Shown here piece by piece: positions 1 to 7,324 of a stretch of 9,212 nucleotides of DNA. The stretch is taken from NCBI GenBank assembly GCA_905371725.1, contig CAJPML010000019.1:1-9212 (forward strand). The letters run 5' to 3'. The DNA is from Leptotrichia sp. oral taxon 215. Its GTDB lineage: Bacteria; Fusobacteriota; Fusobacteriia; Fusobacteriales; Leptotrichiaceae. The notes under the pieces were generated by a model. The model was not told where the DNA came from and made no database searches. It was given only the letters and a program-made list of their open reading frames with translations. A program made the translations under genes and the position numbers. Each line of letters opens with the position of its first letter. The first letter of the stretch is position 1.

Positions 1-7
1 ACTCAGA

Positions 8-32
8 ATTATAAAATATCATTATAAAATAT
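8..32. repeat. Tandem 12-bp direct repeat upstream of livJ
   Basis: The 12-mer ATTATAAAATAT occurs at 8-19 and again at 21-32, separated by a single C, so the period is 13 bases. Each copy contains a TATAAAAT element (10-17 and 23-30) that could act as a -10 box. No matching -35 hexamer is visible, since only a few bases of upstream sequence are in the window. The repeat may be part of the livJ promoter or a regulator site, but AT-rich DNA produces such repeats by chance. Confidence 0.35.
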
Positions 33-59
33 TTATTTAATAAAAGAAAGGATGAAAAG

Positions 60-1181
60 ATGAAAAAAATTCTATTATGCATCGCAATGTTAGCTTTATT
101 TGTTGTAAGTTGCGGTGGAGGTAAAAGTGCTAAGGAGAAAGATGTTATAAAGGTTGGGGTTATTGGACCATTAACTGGAAGCCTTGCTCAATATGGAATA
201 AGTTCTATCAACGGATTTAAACTTAAAGTTAAGGAAATAAACGATGCTGGAGGAATTAACGGTAAAAAAATTGAAGTTGTAGAAGCAGACAGTAAAGGGG
301 ATGTACAGGAAGCGATTAATGCTTTCAAAAAGATGGTATCTCAGGATAAAATTGATATTTTCGTAGGAGAAGTTACATCAGGACCATCTCTTGCAATTGC
401 ACCATTAGCTCAACAGGCTAAAATACCTATGATTACTTCAACTAGTACTGCATTTGATGTTACAAAGGATAAGGATTTTGTATTTAGAACAACATTTACA
501 GATCCTTACCAAGGAGTAGTTGCTGCAAAATATGCAAAAGCTAAAAACTTTAAAAATGTTACAATTTTAACTAATACAGGTAGTGACTATTCTGTTGGAT
601 TGGCAAATGCCTTCAAGGAACAGGCTGCTAAAGAAGGAATCCAAGTTAAGGAAGAACAGTATACTGCTGATGATAAAGATTTTAGAGCTCTTCTTACTAA
701 AATAAAAGGTTCTAATCCTGAAGTAATTTTCATACCTGATTATTACAATACTATCGGATTAATTTTAACACAGGCTAAAGAATTAGGGATAAATGCTCAA
801 TTCTTAGGAGGAGATGGATGGGACGGAATCCAGCAGGACTTCGGACAAGTTGCAAACGGTGCCCTTTTTGCCAGCCAGTTTGCTCCAGATGATTCTTCTG
901 AAATTGTTCAAAAATTCATAGCTTCATATAAAAATGAATTCAAAATAGACCCTATAATTTTCGCAGCTTTAGGATATGATACAGGAACTATTTTAGAAAC
1001 AGCTCTGAAAAGTGTTTCTGACTTATCTTCAAAAGAAGCTATAAGAGACGCTATTAAAAACTTCAGTGGTGAAAATCTTGTTACAGGTTCATTGAAATTT
1101 GATGAAAATAGAAATCCTGAAAAGAAAGTTACTTTCATTGAAGTAAAAGATGGAAAACTTACATTGAAAGAAAAATTCTAG
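60..1181 (+). CDS. livJ: Branched-chain amino acid ABC transporter substrate-binding lipoprotein
   Basis: Extracytoplasmic receptor of a Liv-type (HAAT) ABC importer. It captures leucine, isoleucine, valine or a related amino acid and delivers it to the LivHM permease. The 373-residue product has a lipoprotein signal peptide: MKK, a hydrophobic core, then lipobox VVS-C with lipidated Cys18. A Gly/Ser/Lys-rich linker leads into a periplasmic-binding-protein fold of the Peripla_BP_6 type. Family hallmarks visible are GPLTG at 36-40 and EINDAGGINGK at 59-69, plus an SGPSLA segment near 107-112 and TSTST some 20 residues later, where ligand-contacting hydroxyl residues usually lie. The ATG follows GAAAGGA (46-52) at 7 nt spacing. 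It is the first gene of livJHMGF and is followed by a hairpin terminator or attenuator before livH. Exact ligand preference cannot be read from sequence; other amino acids or short amides are possible in this family. Confidence 0.95.
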   Translation: MKKILLCIAMLALFVVSCGGGKSAKEKDVIKVGVIGPLTGSLAQYGISSINGFKLKVKEINDAGGINGKKIEVVEADSKGDVQEAINAFKKMVSQDKIDIFVGEVTSGPSLAIAPLAQQAKIPMITSTSTAFDVTKDKDFVFRTTFTDPYQGVVAAKYAKAKNFKNVTILTNTGSDYSVGLANAFKEQAAKEGIQVKEEQYTADDKDFRALLTKIKGSNPEVIFIPDYYNTIGLILTQAKELGINAQFLGGDGWDGIQQDFGQVANGALFASQFAPDDSSEIVQKFIASYKNEFKIDPIIFAALGYDTGTILETALKSVSDLSSKEAIRDAIKNFSGENLVTGSLKFDENRNPEKKVTFIEVKDGKLTLKEKF

Positions 1182-1203
1182 AAAATAAATTATTTCAAAT
1201 TAC

Positions 1204-1247
1204 AGCTGTTAGAGGAAATTTTCTTCTAACAGCTTTTGAACTTTTTT
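1204..1247 (+). terminator. Intrinsic terminator/attenuator between livJ and livH
   Basis: AGCTGTTAGA (1204-1213) pairs perfectly with TCTAACAGCT (1225-1234). Inner G-T, G-C and A-T pairs extend the stem almost to a tight AT loop. The hairpin is followed by TTTT, GAAC and a run of six T ending at 1247. Its position directly after the binding-protein gene and before the permease genes suggests partial termination, so that LivJ is made in excess over the membrane complex. This is a common design in binding-protein operons; the degree of read-through is inference. Confidence 0.8.
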
Positions 1248-1279
1248 ATATTTTAAAAATAGATTAGAAATTAATCATG

Positions 1280-1285
1280 TATAAT
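1280..1285 (+). promoter_or_regulatory. Possible -10 box of an internal promoter for livHMGF
   Basis: A perfect TATAAT lies 26 bases before the livH ATG and downstream of the livJ terminator. TG lies directly before it, without the usual one-base spacer of an extended -10. No good TTGACA-like -35 is found at 16-18 nt upstream, where the sequence is A-rich. In such AT-rich DNA the hexamer could be chance, but its place after a terminator fits separate expression of the permease and ATPase genes. Confidence 0.4.
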
Positions 1286-1311
1286 ATAGAATAATATGAG
1301 GAGTTTTAAAT

Positions 1312-2208
1312 ATGTTAAAGAGTTTTATAGAACAGACAATTAACGGACTGCAGACCGGAAGTATCTACGCACTGATAGCATTAGGATATACAATGGTTTA
1401 TGGTATTGTTAAACTTATAAATTTTGCACATGGTGATATACTAATGGTTGGAGCTTATGCCACACTTATAGCCGTGTCACATGGAATGCCTCTAATAGTT
1501 GCCATTATTTTATCAATGATTTTATGTGCATTTTTAGGAGTAGTAATTGATTTTCTGGCCTACAGACCTATAAGAAAAGCACCTAAAATTTCAGCACTAA
1601 TAACTGCTATTGGAATGAGTTTTCTTTTGGAAAGTCTGGCACTTATAATATTTGGAGCAAATCCGAGAGTTATTGACCAGAAATATATACCTGCTTTTCT
1701 ATCAAATAATAATAAAATCAGTTTAGGATTTTTACATATCAGTATGCTTACATTATTTGTAATTGTAGTTACTTTAGTATGTATGATAGCGTTAAACTTA
1801 TTTATTAAAAAAACAAAACTTGGAAAGGCTACTAGAGCTGTTTCTCAGGATACAGGTGCTGCACAACTAATGGGTATAAATGTAAATAGAACAATTGCTA
1901 TAACTTTTGCAATAGGTTCAGGACTTGGTGCCTTAGGTGGAGCTTTATATGCTATCGTTTATCCTCAAATTGAGCCTTATATGGGAATGCTTCCAGGGCT
2001 GAAAGCATTTATAGCTGCTGTATTTGGAGGAATAGGAAGTATACCTGGAGCAATGTTTGGTGGATATGTTTTAGGTCTGCTTGAAGCATATGTTAAAGGA
2101 TCATCACTTACAACATGGGCAAATCCTATTGTTTTTGGTGTACTAATTTTAATATTAATTTTCAGACCAAATGGATTATTTGGAAAAAATACTAAAGAAA
2201 AAGTATAA
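1312..2208 (+). CDS. livH: Branched-chain amino acid ABC transporter permease LivH
   Basis: One of the two inner-membrane permease subunits of the Liv importer; it pairs with LivM to form the translocation path. The 298-residue hydrophobic product has about eight predicted membrane segments and the usual LivH length. Family motifs are GLQTGSIYAL at 12-21, NFAHGD at 37-42, YRPIRKAP at 84-91, the cytoplasmic coupling (EAA-type) loop around 171-190 containing RAVSQD and AQLMGI, FGGIGSIPGA at 238-247, and the terminal FRPNGLFG at 284-291. The ATG follows GAGGAG (1298-1303) at 8 nt spacing. A terminator hairpin and a possible promoter separate it from livJ, while livM begins 18 nt after its stop codon. 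No frame damage or missing segment is seen. Confidence 0.95.
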   Translation: MLKSFIEQTINGLQTGSIYALIALGYTMVYGIVKLINFAHGDILMVGAYATLIAVSHGMPLIVAIILSMILCAFLGVVIDFLAYRPIRKAPKISALITAIGMSFLLESLALIIFGANPRVIDQKYIPAFLSNNNKISLGFLHISMLTLFVIVVTLVCMIALNLFIKKTKLGKATRAVSQDTGAAQLMGINVNRTIAITFAIGSGLGALGGALYAIVYPQIEPYMGMLPGLKAFIAAVFGGIGSIPGAMFGGYVLGLLEAYVKGSSLTTWANPIVFGVLILILIFRPNGLFGKNTKEKV

Positions 2209-2222
2209 GGAGGGAAAGGAGG
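2207..2222 (+). promoter_or_regulatory. Two tandem Shine-Dalgarno sequences before livM
   Basis: The 18-nt livH-livM gap is almost wholly ribosome-binding sequence. AAGGAGG lies at 2207-2213, overlapping the livH stop codon, and AAAGGAGG lies at 2215-2222. The second copy ends 4 nt before the ATG at 2227, the first 13 nt before it. The second is the better-placed site; the first may act as a standby site or help recapture ribosomes finishing livH. Confidence 0.7.
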
Positions 2223-2226
2223 AAAA

Positions 2227-3315
2227 ATGGAAAATAATGTTAATAGTAATAATGAGTCTATGAAAATAAACAATACGGAAAATAATGAATATAAATGGCA
2301 AAAACTTAATTATTTTAATAAATTAAAAGTTAAAAACTACGTACTTACTTTTGTTTCAATAATTGCTTTATATATTGTTTTAAGCCTGACATTTGATCCA
2401 ACTGATCTTTTCAGTTATACAAGTGGAATTTATGTAAACATATTGATTTACATATTATTTGCAGTAAGTTTAAATATAACAGTAGGTCTTATGGGACAGC
2501 TTAATCTTGGACAGGCTGGATTTATTGCAATTGGAGGATATTCAGCAGCTTATATTTCAAAAATATTATTAAATTATAAGCTTCCGCCGGTATTACAGTT
2601 AGTTCTTGTCTCCCTATTTGGTGGAGTTGTTGCAGCTTTATTCGGATTTTTTGTTGGTGCAAGTACACTCAGATTAAGAGGAGATTATCTTGCTATTATC
2701 ACTCTGGCATTTGGAGAAATTGTAAAATATATTATTCAAAATCTTGATTTCTTAGGCGGTGCTACAGGACTAAATAACATTCCAAGAATTATAGATTTTT
2801 CAAATTCCTATTTCATAGTAGTTATTTCAATCATCATAATTGCAATGGCAATGACTTCAAGAAAGGGAAAAGAAATACTTTCAATTAGGGAAAATGAAAT
2901 TGCGGCAGAAAATATAGGAATGAGATTAAATAGAATAAAACTTTACGGATTTGCATTTTCAGCATTTTTTGCTGGAGTTGGTGGTTCATTATTTGCACAT
3001 AATATCGGTATTTTAAAACCTGATAAATTTGGATTCCTGTTCTCAATAGAAATTTTAGTAATGGTTGTACTTGGAGGTCTTGGAAGTATTACAGGAGCAA
3101 TAATTTCAGCTATACTGCTGACTTCATTAAATGAAGTTTTGAGGGATGTTTCCCAATTCAGATATTTGATTTATGCAATTATTCTAATTGCTTTAATGAT
3201 TTTCAGACCTACAGGAATTTTTGGTACAAAAGAATTTACTTTTGCAGGAACAAAGCGTCGGCTTAACCGGATACGTAACTACAGAAATAACAGAGCTGAA
3301 AGTAAAAAAAGCTAA
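2227..3315 (+). CDS. livM: Branched-chain amino acid ABC transporter permease LivM
   Basis: Second permease subunit of the Liv importer, partner of LivH. The 362-residue product has the LivM hallmarks: [13 protein letters not shown] at 87-99 followed by a Gly/Ala-rich helix, [10 protein letters not shown] at 148-157 with TLAFGEIV at 159-166, the cytoplasmic coupling loop near 214-232 ([13 protein letters not shown]), [10 protein letters not shown] at 282-291, and FRPTGIFG at 326-333. About eight to ten membrane helices are expected. The first 37 residues are hydrophilic and unusually Asn-rich, and the last 30 are strongly basic ([14 protein letters not shown]); both tails should lie on the cytoplasmic side. 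The strong AAAGGAGG supports the ATG at 2227; the internal ATG at residue 12 (2260) has no comparable site. livG starts 35 nt downstream. Confidence 0.95.
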   Translation: MENNVNSNNESMKINNTENNEYKWQKLNYFNKLKVKNYVLTFVSIIALYIVLSLTFDPTDLFSYTSGIYVNILIYILFAVSLNITVGLMGQLNLGQAGFIAIGGYSAAYISKILLNYKLPPVLQLVLVSLFGGVVAALFGFFVGASTLRLRGDYLAIITLAFGEIVKYIIQNLDFLGGATGLNNIPRIIDFSNSYFIVVISIIIIAMAMTSRKGKEILSIRENEIAAENIGMRLNRIKLYGFAFSAFFAGVGGSLFAHNIGILKPDKFGFLFSIEILVMVVLGGLGSITGAIISAILLTSLNEVLRDVSQFRYLIYAIILIALMIFRPTGIFGTKEFTFAGTKRRLNRIRNYRNNRAESKKS

Positions 3316-3350
3316 AGTAAAATATAAATGAAGAAAAATAGGAGATTGAT

Positions 3351-4109
3351 ATGTCATTATTAAAAACGACAAATTTAGGAATATCTTTTGGTGGACTTCG
3401 AGCCGTTGATGATGTAAATATTGAAATTAAAGATGGTGAACTTGTTGGACTGATTGGGCCAAATGGAGCTGGGAAAACAACAATATTTAATTTATTGACA
3501 GGTGTCTATAAACCCACAGACGGAGATATTTCCATAAATGAAATTAGTATAAATAAAAAAAATACTCCTCAAATAGTGGCTTTAGGAGTTGCCAGAACAT
3601 TTCAGAATATAAGGCTGTTTAAAAATTTATCTGTACTTGACAATGTCAAGATGGCACTAAATAATAGTATGAAGTACAATACTTTTGAAGCAATTTTCAG
3701 ACTTCCGAGATTCTGGAAGGAAGAAAAGGAAATTACAGATAAGGCTCTAGATTTACTAGATATTTTTGATATGGCTGAAATGGCTAATGTCATATCAGGA
3801 AATCTTTCTTATGGTCAGCAAAGAAAACTTGAGATTGCAAGGGCTCTGGCTACAAATCCAAAGTTGCTTCTGCTTGATGAGCCTGCAGCCGGAATGAATC
3901 CAAACGAAACAAGAGAGCTTATGAAGACAATCAGTTTTATAAGAAATAAATTTGAAATATCAATTTTACTTATTGAACATGACATGGATCTAGTTATGGG
4001 AATATGTGAAAGGCTGTATGTATTGAATTTTGGGAAGGTTATCGCATCAGGACTACCTGATGAAATTCAGAATAACAAGGAAGTCATAGCCGCTTATCTT
4101 GGAGAATAA
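3351..4109 (+). CDS. livG: Branched-chain amino acid ABC transporter ATPase LivG
   Basis: Cytoplasmic ATPase subunit that pairs with LivF and powers the LivHM permease. The 252 residues contain every ABC motif: Walker [10 protein letters not shown] at 36-44, Q-loop Gln85 in RTFQNIRLF, signature LSYGQ at 152-156, Walker B LLLLDEP at 172-178 with catalytic Glu177, and H-loop His210 in [14 protein letters not shown] and the downstream AAGMNP segment are typical of LivG rather than LivF. The C-terminal part ([10 protein letters not shown], ending AAYLGE) matches the short tail of this subfamily. AGGAG at 3340-3344 lies 6 nt before the ATG. The gene sits between livM and livF with short gaps, so it should be cotranscribed with them. 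Confidence 0.96.
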   Translation: MSLLKTTNLGISFGGLRAVDDVNIEIKDGELVGLIGPNGAGKTTIFNLLTGVYKPTDGDISINEISINKKNTPQIVALGVARTFQNIRLFKNLSVLDNVKMALNNSMKYNTFEAIFRLPRFWKEEKEITDKALDLLDIFDMAEMANVISGNLSYGQQRKLEIARALATNPKLLLLDEPAAGMNPNETRELMKTISFIRNKFEISILLIEHDMDLVMGICERLYVLNFGKVIASGLPDEIQNNKEVIAAYLGE

Positions 4110-4136
4110 AAAATTAAATAAAAAAAGGAGAAATTT

Positions 4137-4850
4137 GTGGATATTCTAGATGTAAATGATTTAAATGTTTACTATGGTGGGATTCATGCTATAAAGAACA
4201 TTTCATTTAATATAAAAAAAGGGGAAATAGTTTCCCTTATCGGTGCAAATGGTGCCGGAAAAACATCTACATTACATGCTATTTCCGGTCTCGTACCTAT
4301 AAAATCAGGAGAGATTTCTCTAAATGGAGAAAATGTAACTAATATTGAAGCACACAAGCTTGTCAGCCTTGGAATGGCTCACGTTCCTGAAGGACGTAGA
4401 ATATTTACTGAACTGACTGTTCTGGAAAATCTGGAAATGGGTGCATACACAAGGAATGATACTGAACAGATAAAAGAAGACATTAATCACATGTTCACAC
4501 TGTTTCCAAGACTTGCTGAACGTAAAAAACAGCTTGCTGGAACAATGAGCGGTGGAGAACAACAAATGCTCGCAATGGCAAGAGCTTTAATGTCAAGCCC
4601 TTCACTGCTTCTGCTTGATGAGCCTTCAATGGGACTTGCTCCATTACTGGTACAGGAAATTTTCAATATTATTGAAAGAATTAATAAAGAAGAGAATGTA
4701 ACTGTTCTTCTAGTTGAACAGAATGCGAATATGGCTCTATCTATAGCAGACAGAGGATATGTCCTTGAAACAGGAAAATTAATCCTTGAAGGAACAGGAA
4801 AAGAATTACTTTCAAATCCTGAAATTAAGAAAGCCTATCTGGGTGGATAA
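4137..4850 (+). CDS. livF: Branched-chain amino acid ABC transporter ATPase LivF (GTG start)
   Basis: Second ATPase of the Liv importer, forming the nucleotide-binding dimer with LivG. The 237-residue product has Walker A GANGAGKTS at 36-44, signature MSGGE at 137-141 followed by QQMLAMARAL, and Walker B LLLLDEP at 157-163 with Glu162. Two positions differ from generic ABC ATPases: VPEGRRIF at 83-90 puts Glu85 at the Q-loop position, and VEQN at 193-196 puts Gln195 where the H-loop histidine normally sits. Both are typical LivF features, not damage. Translation appears to begin at GTG 4137, which has AAGGAG (4125-4130) at 6 nt spacing. It is the last gene of the operon; a terminator follows within a few bases of its stop codon. 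Confidence 0.96.
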   Translation: MDILDVNDLNVYYGGIHAIKNISFNIKKGEIVSLIGANGAGKTSTLHAISGLVPIKSGEISLNGENVTNIEAHKLVSLGMAHVPEGRRIFTELTVLENLEMGAYTRNDTEQIKEDINHMFTLFPRLAERKKQLAGTMSGGEQQMLAMARALMSSPSLLLLDEPSMGLAPLLVQEIFNIIERINKEENVTVLLVEQNANMALSIADRGYVLETGKLILEGTGKELLSNPEIKKAYLGG

Positions 4851-4857
4851 AATTTTA

Positions 4858-4924
4858 AAAAAAGACTGTCTCAAAAAAATTAATGTAAAAAACTATATTT
4901 TAGTATTTTGAGACAGCCTTTTTT
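4858..4924. terminator. Bidirectional terminator between convergent livF and the cpdB-like gene
   Basis: CTGTCTCAAAA (from 4866) pairs with TTTTGAGACAG (ending 4916). After one A/C mismatch, an outer G-C and A-run/T-run extend the stem from 4858 to 4924. The loop is AT-rich, about 30 nt, with a possible small ACTA/TAGT hairpin. T-runs flank the stem on both strands, so it should end both the rightward liv transcript and the leftward minus-strand transcript. The arms lie 7 nt after the livF stop and 5 nt from the opposing stop codon. Confidence 0.88.
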
Positions 4925-4929
4925 ATTCT

Positions 4930-6672
4930 CTACTTAACTTCGCTTTCTTTTATTGATTTTACATTTAAAGTTCTTCCATCTGAAGATACTGGTATTTTAA
5001 TACTTCCATCTTTTAATTTTTCTGCAAGCTTTGGTAATAAAGGATTATTGAAGTTATATTTTACTATTTCCCAGTTATTATCAAGCTGAGGAGTTACTTT
5101 TCCACCTTTTTCTTCAGTAATGTACTTTATAATAAGATCTCTCATTCTTCCACCATCTTGCAATTCATCATAAGAATCGTAATATTTGTCTGCATCAGTT
5201 ACCAGTTTTAAATTAGACAGTGTACCAAATCTATAATTATTTATAGCTAATTTATATGTTGCCTTAGGATCAATAGGTTTTCCTTTTATTGTAGGATTTA
5301 CAATTCTCTGTCCTGCAGGTTTTGTAGGATCTACTTTATAATTAACTCCTGCAAACATATCAAAATTATATCCTCTTATATTTTCATTAAAGCTTATTGT
5401 CAAATCTCCTGGTTGCAGTTGATTATAAAAACTGTAAGACCATTCCATATATTTAAGAAGATTTTCTCCTGTAATATTTACACCTATCAACGTGTTTGTA
5501 TATTTATAAATAAATGCTACATCTTTTCTTTTGAAAGGCCCTTTTACTAAATTTGAATCAAAATTAAATAGTGCCGCTGCTGAAACATCTGCTTTTGCAT
5601 AATGCTTCTGTACTGCATTTATAAGCTGTATTACAGGTGTTTCTTTTAATGTAGCTGTTGGCATTGAAGTTATTTTTGAATCACCTGTTATGAAATCAGG
5701 TCTTTCAATAAAAGTTTTTGTAACTTCTCCTACAACCTCATTAGCGTATTCTTTAGATTTTTTATCTACATATGCATATTTTTCAGTTATTTCTTTATCT
5801 TCTGGGACATCTTTAGTAGAGATATTTTCAGTTGTCACAGTTTTTTTCTTTGTTTTTGTATCATAAGTTACAACACCTTTTGCCACATAAACCCCATAAG
5901 CTCCAGGTTCTATTGTTTTAACACCATCTACTTCTGTATTGTAAACAGCATGCTCATGCCCAGCAAAAATTATGTCAAACTGAGGAAATTTTTTTGCTAA
6001 TTCTGGTATTCCAAGTCCACCTCTTTCATCTTCCCTTCCTAAGTGAAAAGACCCTATAAGAATATCATATTTCCCTTCCAGTTCTTTCAAAGTAGCTTTT
6101 AATGCCTCTTCAGGCCCTAAAAACTCAAGTCCTTCAAAATGTTCAGGAGTTGAGGCTTCCCATATAGGTATATGAGGCACCAGATATCCGACAATTGCAA
6201 CTCTTACTCCATCTACCTTCTTAATTACATAAGGTTTCACAAAAGGTTTATTGTCACTTTTCTTAATTACATTTGATGCAAGTACTGCTCCTTTAAAAGC
6301 TTTTATATTTCTTTCAAGAAAAGCTTTTTCAAAATTAAACTCATGATTTCCTAATACGAAAACATCATATTTTAAATCATTCAACGCTCTCATTAATGGA
6401 TGAACAGGTTCATCATTAAATAACTCAGCACTGTTATCTTGCAGTAAATCTCCGTTGTCTATTGCAATTACATTTTTATTTTCCTTTCTCTGCTGCTTAA
6501 GAATAGTTGCAACTCTTGTTAATCCGTTATTGTCTTTTTGTTCATCTATTGCATAATCGTAGGAAAAAAGTCTTCCATGTATATCTGATGTTTCCAGAAA
6601 TACTATTTTTACTTCCTTTCCAAATATTACAAATGTTAAAAGTAAAAATACGCTCCATAACCATTTTTTCAT
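4930..6672 (-). CDS. Periplasmic metallophosphoesterase/nucleotidase, CpdB-like (5'-nucleotidase superfamily)
   Basis: Exported two-domain enzyme expected to hydrolyse nucleotides or 2',3'-cyclic nucleotides outside the cytoplasm, freeing nucleosides and phosphate. The 580 residues begin with a Sec-type signal peptide (MKKW, a hydrophobic core to about residue 18). The calcineurin-like metal site is complete: Asp30 and His32 (SDIHG), Asp75 (NGDLLQ), Asn109/His110 (GNHE), His210 (GSFHLG), and His239/His241 (GHEH). The C-terminal 5_nucleotid_C domain runs from about 345 to 525 and contains YNFDMFAGVNYKVD at 435-448. That motif, GNHEFN and the early YDYA segment resemble CpdB/YfkN more than UshA, so 2',3'-cyclic nucleotide 2'-phosphodiesterase/3'-nucleotidase is the better guess. 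Substrate is not proven. No wall or lipid anchor is seen. SD-like AAGGAAG (6682-6688) lies 9 nt from the ATG. It is the last gene of the minus-strand cluster, 64 nt after its neighbour, and no clear promoter is visible in that gap. Confidence 0.9.
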   Translation of the reverse strand: MKKWLWSVFLLLTFVIFGKEVKIVFLETSDIHGRLFSYDYAIDEQKDNNGLTRVATILKQQRKENKNVIAIDNGDLLQDNSAELFNDEPVHPLMRALNDLKYDVFVLGNHEFNFEKAFLERNIKAFKGAVLASNVIKKSDNKPFVKPYVIKKVDGVRVAIVGYLVPHIPIWEASTPEHFEGLEFLGPEEALKATLKELEGKYDILIGSFHLGREDERGGLGIPELAKKFPQFDIIFAGHEHAVYNTEVDGVKTIEPGAYGVYVAKGVVTYDTKTKKKTVTTENISTKDVPEDKEITEKYAYVDKKSKEYANEVVGEVTKTFIERPDFITGDSKITSMPTATLKETPVIQLINAVQKHYAKADVSAAALFNFDSNLVKGPFKRKDVAFIYKYTNTLIGVNITGENLLKYMEWSYSFYNQLQPGDLTISFNENIRGYNFDMFAGVNYKVDPTKPAGQRIVNPTIKGKPIDPKATYKLAINNYRFGTLSNLKLVTDADKYYDSYDELQDGGRMRDLIIKYITEEKGGKVTPQLDNNWEIVKYNFNNPLLPKLAEKLKDGSIKIPVSSDGRTLNVKSIKESEVK

Positions 6673-6736
6673 TTCTGATCACTTCCTTCTATATATTAAA
6701 TTTTATCGTTACTAAATATATTTAAATAAATTAATC

Positions 6737-7297
6737 CTAATATATTATATCCTCTGTAGTATATATATCATTTTCTTCAAACCATTTTCTTATATCATTT
6801 TCATAGCTATCTTCTTTTAAAAAAAAGTTATTATTATAAAAAGAATAGAATTCCAATTCTCGTAAATCAAGAACATCCTTTACAATCATGTATCTATTCT
6901 TTGAATCAGGAAAATATATGTACATTCTATAATTATAGTTTTTAGGAGCGAAATCATAATCCCTGTCACTTAAGTTAAGAGGTAAAATTTTTTTTACATC
7001 CTCTTCAAATTTATCAATATACTCAAATAGTACTTCATATGTTACCTGCTTTTTTTCTTTTTCATTATAAATCAATCCAATTTCAAGATTTTCAGAATAC
7101 CCATCCTTATTTAACATTTGATAAATCATCTTGTCGTTTTCCAAATCACAGTAAATTTTATTTCCCATTTTTTTACTTTCTATCAATTCTATCATTTTCT
7201 TTTCATAGTAAGTAGGCTTGTCAGAAATCCATTTACATGTTTCTGAAAAATTAATTCCACATACTACCAAACCTAAGAAAAATATTATTTTTTTCAT
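6737..7297 (-). CDS. Small secreted protein of unknown function
   Basis: I do not recognise this protein. With the ATG chosen here it has 186 residues. It starts with a clear export signal (MKK, hydrophobic to about residue 17, small residue Ser18 before Glu19), giving a mature protein of about 168 residues. Cys13 lies in the signal core, but the preceding Val makes it a poor lipobox. The mature part is hydrophilic, rich in Lys, Glu, Asp, Tyr and Phe, with two cysteines (21 and 50) that could form a disulfide. It has no transmembrane helix, internal repeat or catalytic motif I can name. A start four codons upstream (7309) is possible, but the chosen ATG has GAGG at 6 nt spacing and the upstream one has only AAAGG at about 12 nt. 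It lies 27 nt after pgeF and 64 nt before the nucleotidase on the same strand, so cotranscription is likely. Cell-envelope location is inferred. Confidence 0.75.
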   Translation of the reverse strand: MKKIIFFLGLVVCGINFSETCKWISDKPTYYEKKMIELIESKKMGNKIYCDLENDKMIYQMLNKDGYSENLEIGLIYNEKEKKQVTYEVLFEYIDKFEEDVKKILPLNLSDRDYDFAPKNYNYRMYIYFPDSKNRYMIVKDVLDLRELEFYSFYNNNFFLKEDSYENDIRKWFEENDIYTTEDIIY

Positions 7298-7303
7298 AAC
7301 TTG

Positions 7304-7308
7304 CCTCA
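7304..7308 (-). promoter_or_regulatory. Ribosome binding site that favours the downstream start of the secreted protein
   Basis: Read on the minus strand, TGAGG lies 6 nt before the ATG at 7297. This places the start directly before the MKK signal peptide. The alternative ATG at 7309 overlaps this site and has only a distant AAAGG. The choice changes the product by four residues. Confidence 0.6.
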
Positions 7309-7324
7309 TTTTCTGCTGTTGCCT

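Noticed and set aside
52..63. Three-codon frame (ATG AAA AGA TGA) overlapping the livJ start as ATGA
   Set aside because: Its ATG overlaps the AAAGGA ribosome binding site used by livJ, so it has no site of its own. AT- and A-rich leaders produce such frames by chance.
908..1138. Minus-strand open frame inside livJ, and similar ones opposite livH/livM, livG and livF
   Set aside because: All lie antisense to well-supported genes, have low-complexity Ser/Phe/Leu-rich translations and show no ribosome binding site or motif.
4383..4724. LivF lacks the Q-loop Gln and H-loop His of a standard ABC ATPase
   Set aside because: Glu in VPEGRR and Gln in VEQN are normal for the LivF subfamily, so this is not evidence of an inactive subunit.
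6507..6725. Open frame of 72 codons on the + strand opposite the start of the nucleotidase gene
   Set aside because: It lies antisense to a clearly coding region, lacks a good ribosome binding site and has no recognisable motif.
6673..6736. Search for a separate promoter of the nucleotidase gene in the 64-nt gap
   Set aside because: TAAAAT and TAATAT boxes occur on the minus strand, but none has an acceptable -35 at 16-18 nt; in this AT-rich gap they are not convincing.
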